This document shows positions 59,075-64,000 of a stretch of 64,000 nt of DNA, piece after piece (the stretch's first letter is position 1; each line of letters opens with the position of its first letter). This stretch comes from Edaphochlamys debaryana. Its lineage: Eukaryota > Chlorophyta > Chlorophyceae > Chlamydomonadales. Below the pieces are notes generated by a model. The model did not search any database and was not told the origin of the DNA. It was given only the letters and a program-made list of their open reading frames with translations. The position numbers were made by a program, and so were the translations under genes. The stretch lies in contig JAEHOE010000102.1 in the NCBI GenBank assembly GCA_016858145.1, positions 186,001 to 250,000 on the forward strand. The letters run 5' to 3'.

Positions 59075-59802
59075 ATGACCGACGCCAAGAAGGACGATGC
59101 TAAGGGCAAGGCCACTGAGAACGGCGCCGAGAAGGTGGAGAAGAAGGAGGTCGACATCCTTGAGGCGGACGACTTGTTTGAGGTGCGCGTTTGACTGAGA
59201 AAGTACTTCTAGAGGAGACTCTCCAGCAGTGGGGCCAGACGCGAGCCTACCGGGCGTCGTTTCGTTCCCTGACGCTCCGCCTACCCGCCCCCCGTGCCCG
59301 CCCGCTGCGCCTCCCCCACTGCTGTCGCCGGCGCCCCTCCTACCTCAGGAGTTCGGCAATGAGGGTGAGCCTGGTCCGAAGGCGGCGAACACGTGTGCAG
59401 TCATAGCGAAGGGGGAGTCCGCGCTTCACAGGGCGGGAAGAGTCGGTGTGGGTAGGCCGAGCGTGCGAGGGCCGATCGACCGCGGGCCGTTCACACGGTG
59501 CTCGTGCATGCATGCCCGTCCCTAAACGCCCGTCAGCTCCAAATGCAGCCTTCCTCTCAGCGACCTGGCTCTTTCCACTGCTGGCGGTATCGGCCGTCAG
59601 CTCCTTCCCTTCCCCCCCTGCCGCTTCTTCCATCACCCCCGCCCCATCCACCCCCCGCCCCGCCCCATCGCCAGAGTGGCACGCCGCCAAGGACGACGAG
59701 TCCGTGCCACTGTGGGAGGCCGACTGGGAGGACGAGAACGTCGCGGACGACTTCACGGGGCGGCTCAAGGCCGAGGTGGAGCGGGGCGTCATGAAGGACT
59801 AG
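59075..59802 (+). CDS. SEM1: SEM1/DSS1 (Rpn15), small acidic 26S proteasome lid and TREX-2 subunit
   Basis: Three exons, 59075-59182, 59349-59364 (16 nt) and 59675-59802 (TAG), join in phase (0, 1) to give 83 residues. The N-terminus is Lys/Glu-rich and disordered. The family core is LEADDLFEEFGNEEW and then DDESVPLWEADWEDENVADDF, the two acidic/aromatic patches by which DSS1/Sem1 binds proteasome lid subunits and BRCA2- or TREX-2-type partners. A C-terminal helix (FTGRLKAEVERGVMKD) follows. The length is typical of the family. The middle exon is a microexon without which the frame fails. Confidence 0.95.
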
Positions 59803-60204
59803 GGCCCGCGAGTACCGAGGCGGGGATGGTCAGCCCAGGAGGGCCCCGTCTGGGTCAGCCTGGGATTGGGAGCCTGGGATAGGGAGGAGCGGCGGTGCAT
59901 TGAGGATTTCAGATGGAGCATAGGAGATAGGGGCGGATGCGGGAAGGCATCGGCAGCGCGCCCCTGGGTGCCCATCGGGGGCGCTAGAGCTGCGGGGCAG
60001 AGGTGATGAATGCCGCACACCTGACAGTTTAGGCGCATTGGCTTAGAGCGCGTCTAGACGGCATGCGAGGACGGCCTGTAGGAAGGCCAGGTAGCAGGGC
60101 AGGGCCCCGGACACAACTGCTACGCGCGTGAGGGGCTAGTAGTGGCTAAGTGCGGCCCGCGGTTGGCGCTTGGGTTTGGGGAGGCTCGGTGTTGGGAACG
60201 CTGG

Positions 60205-60209
60205 TGTAA
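60205..60209 (+). terminator. Candidate polyadenylation signal TGTAA for SEM1
   Basis: First TGTAA seen on the + strand after the SEM1 stop, 403 bp downstream. A plausible volvocine poly(A) signal, but motif-only evidence. Confidence 0.4.
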
Positions 60210-60409
60210 TGCTGGTGTCCGGATTCGCTTGCTCCAGGCCCTCTCCGAGTTTCGCATGGCTGTCCCGTCCCTGGATGCCTGTGCGTCATGGGGGTGCGGG
60301 ATGGTTTTACGGGCAGATCCCCGCAGTCAGCACCCGGAGCTAAACCTGGTGTCTGCCGCGGAAGGCCTCTCCGTGAGGATATCTCAAGGGCTTGTCCTTG
60401 CAAGCCAGC

Positions 60410-60537
60410 AGGCACAGCATGGCGGGATTGGCAACTGGCTCCCACGCACTGACGATGAACACATGAGGCAGTATGAGGACACCACTTGAGCTCCTCCTGT
60501 ACGGTACGTCCGGAAGCCCGCCTGCCCGACCGGATAC
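60410..60537 (+). repeat. Direct repeat, copy 1 (partner 62326-62433)
   Basis: About 125 bp containing AGCATGGCGGG, CACGCACTGACGATGAACAC, TTGAGCTC and CCGCCTGCCCGACCGGATACGA. A similar order occurs at 62326-62433 (AGCATGGCGGG, CACGCACGGACGACGAACACC, TCGAGCTC, CCGCCTGCCCCAACCGGATACGA). The two copies bracket the broken PSY copy. Confidence 0.7.
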
Positions 60538-61033
60538 GAGGACTGGAGTCACAATGCCTGGTGAAGCGTACCGTAGCCGCCTATCACCCGGGGACCCTTG
60601 CGGGCTCAAAGTTGGTATGGCTGGCGGAGGCCTCGGGCTACTGTGCTGATAGCGGCAACATTGGGGTTAGTTCGTTCGGGGAAGGGAGGCGTGTTGGCCT
60701 AGTCCCCATCGAAAGGGCCCGACAGGCCTGCGCAGTTGTCAATTGAGGGTGCGATGGAGCTCCTGTAAACGCCTGCAGGCGTGCCCGGGTGAGAGGTGAA
60801 TCTTTGCAAGCGGGTGCCGGATGAGCCTGGCTGGGGGAGATGCGGCCACAGTCCTCCCGGGCCCTGGACCCACCTCTGCAGCCTGCTGGCATCAATACCA
60901 ATTGCAGTCCAAGCATTAACGCGACTCACTCCACAGCATTATACCCGCGACAGTTTGCAAGGCCATGCGTGACTGATTCTGAGCTTGCCGCCGACGACCC
61001 ACCCTATAGCCATGTCATTCAGGAGCGCCCAGA

Positions 61034-61850
61034 CAGGAGGGTTGCGCCTCTGCAGCTTTTGACCATATGCCCCTCCCCACCTCCGGACCCCCCGCATCTA
61101 ATAGAGGTCCACGAAAGCTGCCGAATGACACTTTGTCGTACCAATTTGGGGGGGGTCGGGGGGGTGGGGGTGGGGGGGGTGTCTGGGGGGGGGGGGCGCC
61201 AACTTTATCCAACTTTAACCCGATTGCGAGTTTCGCGCCCACAAACACACTGCTGGACTCCTCTTGCAATTCTCTATCGTTTGCACACGTTCACGCATCT
61301 AGACTTAAAATCTACGCCACTTACGTGCTAACATGCCGGTCACAACCGAAGCCATAGCACCCTAGCCGGTGCAGATAACCCGCCCAATGCAGTAGGGGAT
61401 GTCGCCCATACGCCCGATACGCCCAGTAAATGTCCCTTTCGCTCCAAGGATTCGGGCATGCCATGTCTCGCTGGCAATCGTTTGGCTCGCTGTGCAACAA
61501 AAGGCGAAGCACGTGACGGTCCGCCAAGCGGGCAACCAGGGCAGTGGCCAGAGACCCCTGCGCCCGCTGGAGGGAGAAGGCGGGGCGTCCGGCTCGCGGG
61601 GAGGAGGGGGGGCATTTGGTTCGCAGGAAGGCACCGCCGCCGTGACCGGTGCCGAGCCGGCGTCCATGAGCGGAAAAAAAATGGTATGCAATAGAGCTTA
61701 ACGAAAGGACCCCGAAAACACGTTGTCGTACGTGAATACCTCGTGCCGTACAAGCGGGGTGGGGGGTGGGGGGGTGGGTGGGTCCCCTCGGGGGCTTGGG
61801 GACCCAAAAGGTGGCATATGGTCACAAACTTCTTCCTCGCAACCCTCCCG
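61034..61850. mobile_element. 817-bp hAT-like insertion in the PSY copy
   Basis: The left end is CAGGAGGGTTGCGCC, and the right end in reverse complement is CGGGAGGGTTGCGAGG. Just inside both ends comes TTGACCATATGCC / GTGACCATATGCC. GCCCAGA is repeated on both sides (61027-61033 and 61851-61857), as a 7-8 bp target duplication would be, and the original PSY sequence has it once. TIRs starting CAGG with about 8-bp duplications suggest the hAT group. No transposase is visible. Subterminal sequences (TACGACAAAGTGTCATTCGGCAG and TACGACAACGTGTTTTCGGGG, reverse strand) also resemble each other. Confidence 0.75.
61146..61199 (+). repeat. Poly-G tract inside the insertion
   Basis: Runs of 8, 8, 5, 8 and 12 G separated by one to four bases. 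It has strong G-quadruplex potential and is prone to length change and polymerase error, so the exact base count may be unreliable. A similar but weaker G-rich run lies at 61757-61782. Confidence 0.85.
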
Positions 61851-62325
61851 GCCCAGAGCAGCCGCACTCCCCCCCCGTCGCCCCCCCCCCCCGATCACGA
61901 CATGCAGCGCTGCAGCCCTCGCTCGGGCAACGCTGCTAAGGCCGCAGGATGTCTCCACTTCAGCGCCGTCCTCCTCGGCCCCAGAGCCACGCTTGCCACG
62001 CCGGGCACCGAACCGCGCCTGCCACCTCCTCCATAGCAGCCGACGTCAGTGCTTCCCAGTCCGTTCTACGCTCGCAATACGCCCGAGCACCGGGGTATGA
62101 CCAGAAGTGTCGCTCCCCAGGCTCCCCAGGGCCACAGGGGCAGCGGGGAGCACCGGACCGGAGTCATGACGCTTGGCCCCAGACTGGCCCCGCCCTCGGC
62201 CCCGACCCCGACCCCGACCCCGCCCGCGCCCATGCCCCCTGCGCCCCCGACCCGGACAAAATGCCCCTGCGCCCGCACCGCCCTCGTGCATCGATGGCCA
62301 ACGCACACACAGCGCCGTTGCCTTT

Positions 62326-62433
62326 CAGGCATAGCATGGCGGGGTCAGCGGCTGGCTGACACGCACGGACGACGAACACCATTCGAGCTCTTGCTGTACC
62401 TACGGAAAGCCCGCCTGCCCCAACCGGATACGA
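62326..62433 (+). repeat. Direct repeat, copy 2 (partner 60410-60537)
   Basis: Matches 60410-60537 in order and orientation. A (CCCGAC)n-like block at 62195-62225 precedes it. The stretch to 62848 shows no gene. Confidence 0.65.
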
Positions 62434-62848
62434 CCCATGCCGACAGCTGCTGCAAGGCGCATGTGGGCGGATATGCTCAGCCCTTCCAGCTGCTAGTTCT
62501 TCTCAGCCAACCCAAACTTATGACATTGACGAGCTCTCCAGGACACACTCCAGGTCTGGCTTCAACGCTCTCTGACGACACGCCAGGGCCCGACGCCTAT
62601 CAGTCTCTCCAACAAGTGCCCACCTACCTACCTACCCACCGCGTAGTTTACCGGTACCTAACCCCACAGAGGTCATTTAAAGGGTGCGCCCGCCACCGGG
62701 GCCTAGCCCGAGCACCGTGTCATCAATTCATCATACAGTCCTAGCCAGGGGTGTATCTTCCGAGAGATTATCAATGCATGAATGAAGCTAAGCTGATCTA
62801 AGCCGCGCAGGCCAACGTGCGGGCCAACGCAAGTGCATGACGCACACA

Positions 62849-63652
62849 TTACAGCCGGCGGATGGTGAAGAGCCGCGCCCTGGCCTTGCCGCCCCAGAAG
62901 GTGGGGTGCAGCTCCTCGACGGTGTCCTCCACGGCCTCCACCTCCCAGCCGGTGGAGGGGTTGAAGGTGGCAGTCATGTCCGCCACAGGCACGCGCCTGC
63001 ACGGGTGACATGGGAGCCGAGGTGGGGCCCAGTGGTGGGAAAGTTGCTTGGAGATGCGTTGCTGAAGGGGTGCGAGCCCATAAGCCGTATGATATCGGTA
63101 CAGGCCAGTGGCAGTAGAAGAGACTCGTACAATGCACCCCCGGGCGGAGGGGACAGTGTGCATGGTCGACATGGGTCTGCGCCACGCACTAGGCTGCCAT
63201 GCATGACAAGGGTGCGTACGCGGGCAGGGCAGCTCAGGGCAGGGCAGCTCAGCTATGCAACAAGCGCTCACCTGGGCCCCCCGGGGTTTTGCTCGTCCTC
63301 GTGCATGCAGCTCACGAAGAAGTGGCCTCCCTGCCGCAGCCAGCGGCGCAGGTTGGACACGTAGCAGGCGCGGGCCTCGTCGCTGCGGGTCGTATCAGGG
63401 CAAGCAAGCTGAATGAACACAACACGACCGCACGCCACACGACAGTACGGTACACAGTGGCGTGTGTGCCGCAACCGCTAGTCTCGCCCGATGTTTGTGA
63501 CGCAGGACCAGAGCAGGTAACTGCCTCTTTATCTGGCTCCCAGCTCGCCTGAGGCAGTGGAAGGTGGCGGCATCCAACACGACATCGACGGCCCCCTCCT
63601 GGTTGAGCGGCGGAGGCAGCCTGGAGGGGTCGGCCTCGGCCACGCTGGCGAC
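62849..63652 (-). CDS. Class I SAM-dependent methyltransferase, 3' part (gene runs off the right edge)
   Basis: Three visible exons, 63652-63549, 63382-63272 and 62996-62849 (TAA), join in phase (2, 2). They encode the second half of a Rossmann methyltransferase. VDVVLDAATFHCLS is post-motif II, DEARACYVSNLRRWLRQGGHFFVSCM is the helix and strand with the RxGG turn of motif III, and GPRRVPVADMTATFNPSTGWEV ... ARLFTIRRL is the C-terminal part common to small-molecule (TehB/thiol-methyltransferase-like) enzymes. The SAM-binding GxGxG exon must lie beyond 64000. The first intron appears to be GC-AG (CTCAG/GCGAGC), the only reading that keeps the frame. The substrate cannot be told. Confidence 0.8.
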
Positions 63653-64000
63653 CTGCACGGCCAGGGACGGAGGGAGGGAGCAGGGTTCAAGAGTATGACT
63701 GCTTGCCACAAACAGAGGCACAGACGCTGTGCGTCGGCGCTCAGCCCAAGACATGTACGCGCTAGCATGTGTGAGGGGGCAGGGAGTACGACGTCCGTGC
63801 TTCCCCGAGTCCCCTTCCCGGATGGCTCCCTGGAGCAGTCCCCAGCTACGCGCAGTTTGGGCTTCGGCTCCTGTGGGCCCCAAGCCCCAAACCCTAAGCC
63901 CCAACTCCCAGGCCTGATGAAGGGGGCGGGACAGCAGAGTCAGCGCCCCGCCATTAGCTTGCGCTGTTGCTCCCTACTGCGCAGTGCGCACTGCGGGCAA
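63653..64000 (-). other. Intron or upstream part of the methyltransferase gene
   Basis: The acceptor CCGTGCAG precedes the exon starting at 63652. I see no SAM-binding motif or other family-like exon in the remaining 348 bp, so this is probably one intron. Confidence 0.5.

Larger units (their letters stand above)
60710..61984 (+). pseudogene. Inverted partial copy of the PSY promoter and exon 1, interrupted
   Basis: 60710-61033 is a diverged copy of the reverse complement of 58564-58881: the PSY upstream region, the ATG (61012) and MSFRSAQ. The copy resumes at 61851 with GCCCAGAGCAGCCGCACT and carries the rest of the transit-peptide coding sequence to about 61984 (CAACGCTGCTAAGGCCGCAGGATGTCTCCACTTCAGC), after which homology stops. 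It lacks the catalytic exons, has poly-C expansions and carries an 817-bp insertion, so it cannot make PSY. It faces the opposite way to PSY, with SEM1 between them. Confidence 0.88.

Noticed and set aside
59845..60489. Forward frame of about 115 codons (60142-60489) after SEM1
   Set aside because: No family features. It overlaps the direct repeat and the probable SEM1 3' flank.

Overview
The window is nuclear DNA of a volvocine-type green alga (Chlamydomonas/Volvox group). The reasons are high GC, genes broken into many short exons with GT-AG introns of roughly 100-400 bp, TGTAA-type candidate polyadenylation signals, proline-rich (PPSPxP) hydroxyproline-rich-glycoprotein tails, and a chloroplast-type phytoene synthase of algal length. 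The species cannot be fixed from the sequence alone. There are no bacterial operons, tRNA, rRNA or CRISPR arrays that I can support.

Left part (1-34.8 kb): two head-to-tail paralogous genes on the + strand. Gene A is present only as its 3' end (about 83-4766). Gene B (10525-30636) appears complete. Gene B starts with a signal peptide and a subtilase prodomain. It continues with a Kp43-like S8 subtilisin catalytic domain that carries a PA insertion, then ricin-B-like segments, bulb-type (mannose-binding-like) lectin repeats, a PAN/Apple domain and a recurring cysteine module I do not recognise. It ends in a proline-rich tail of seven 19-residue repeats. Volvocine hatching or sporangial wall-lysing enzymes (sporangin, VheA) are subtilases, so a wall-remodelling protease is a reasonable hypothesis; the lectin load suggests it docks on wall glycans. 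The spacers hold satellite-like arrays and short transposable elements.

Middle (34.8-47.3 kb, - strand): gene C is another secreted mosaic protein. Its order is signal peptide, Pro-rich linker, LamG/ConA-like domain, PAN, several copies of the same cysteine module seen in genes A and B, a second PAN, four WSC domains, LRR-N-cap-like repeats, beta-rich unknown segments and a knottin-like Cys-rich C-terminus. The shared module on opposite strands suggests one locus of extracellular-matrix genes that exchange domains.

Right part (48.9-64 kb): compact housekeeping genes. These are a thylakoid-lumen FKBP with a Tat signal (-), an NPC2/ML-domain lipid-binding protein (-), phytoene synthase PSY (-), the proteasome/TREX-2 subunit SEM1/DSS1 (+, divergent from PSY with a 488-bp shared upstream region) and the 3' end of a SAM methyltransferase (-). 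Between SEM1 and the methyltransferase lies an inverted, broken copy of the PSY promoter and first exon, interrupted by an 817-bp hAT-like insertion with terminal inverted repeats and a 7-bp target duplication.

Exon boundaries were read by eye from splice consensus and reading-frame continuity. They are firm for PSY, SEM1, the ML-domain gene and the FKBP core, good for the gene B protease core, and only approximate elsewhere in genes A, B and C.
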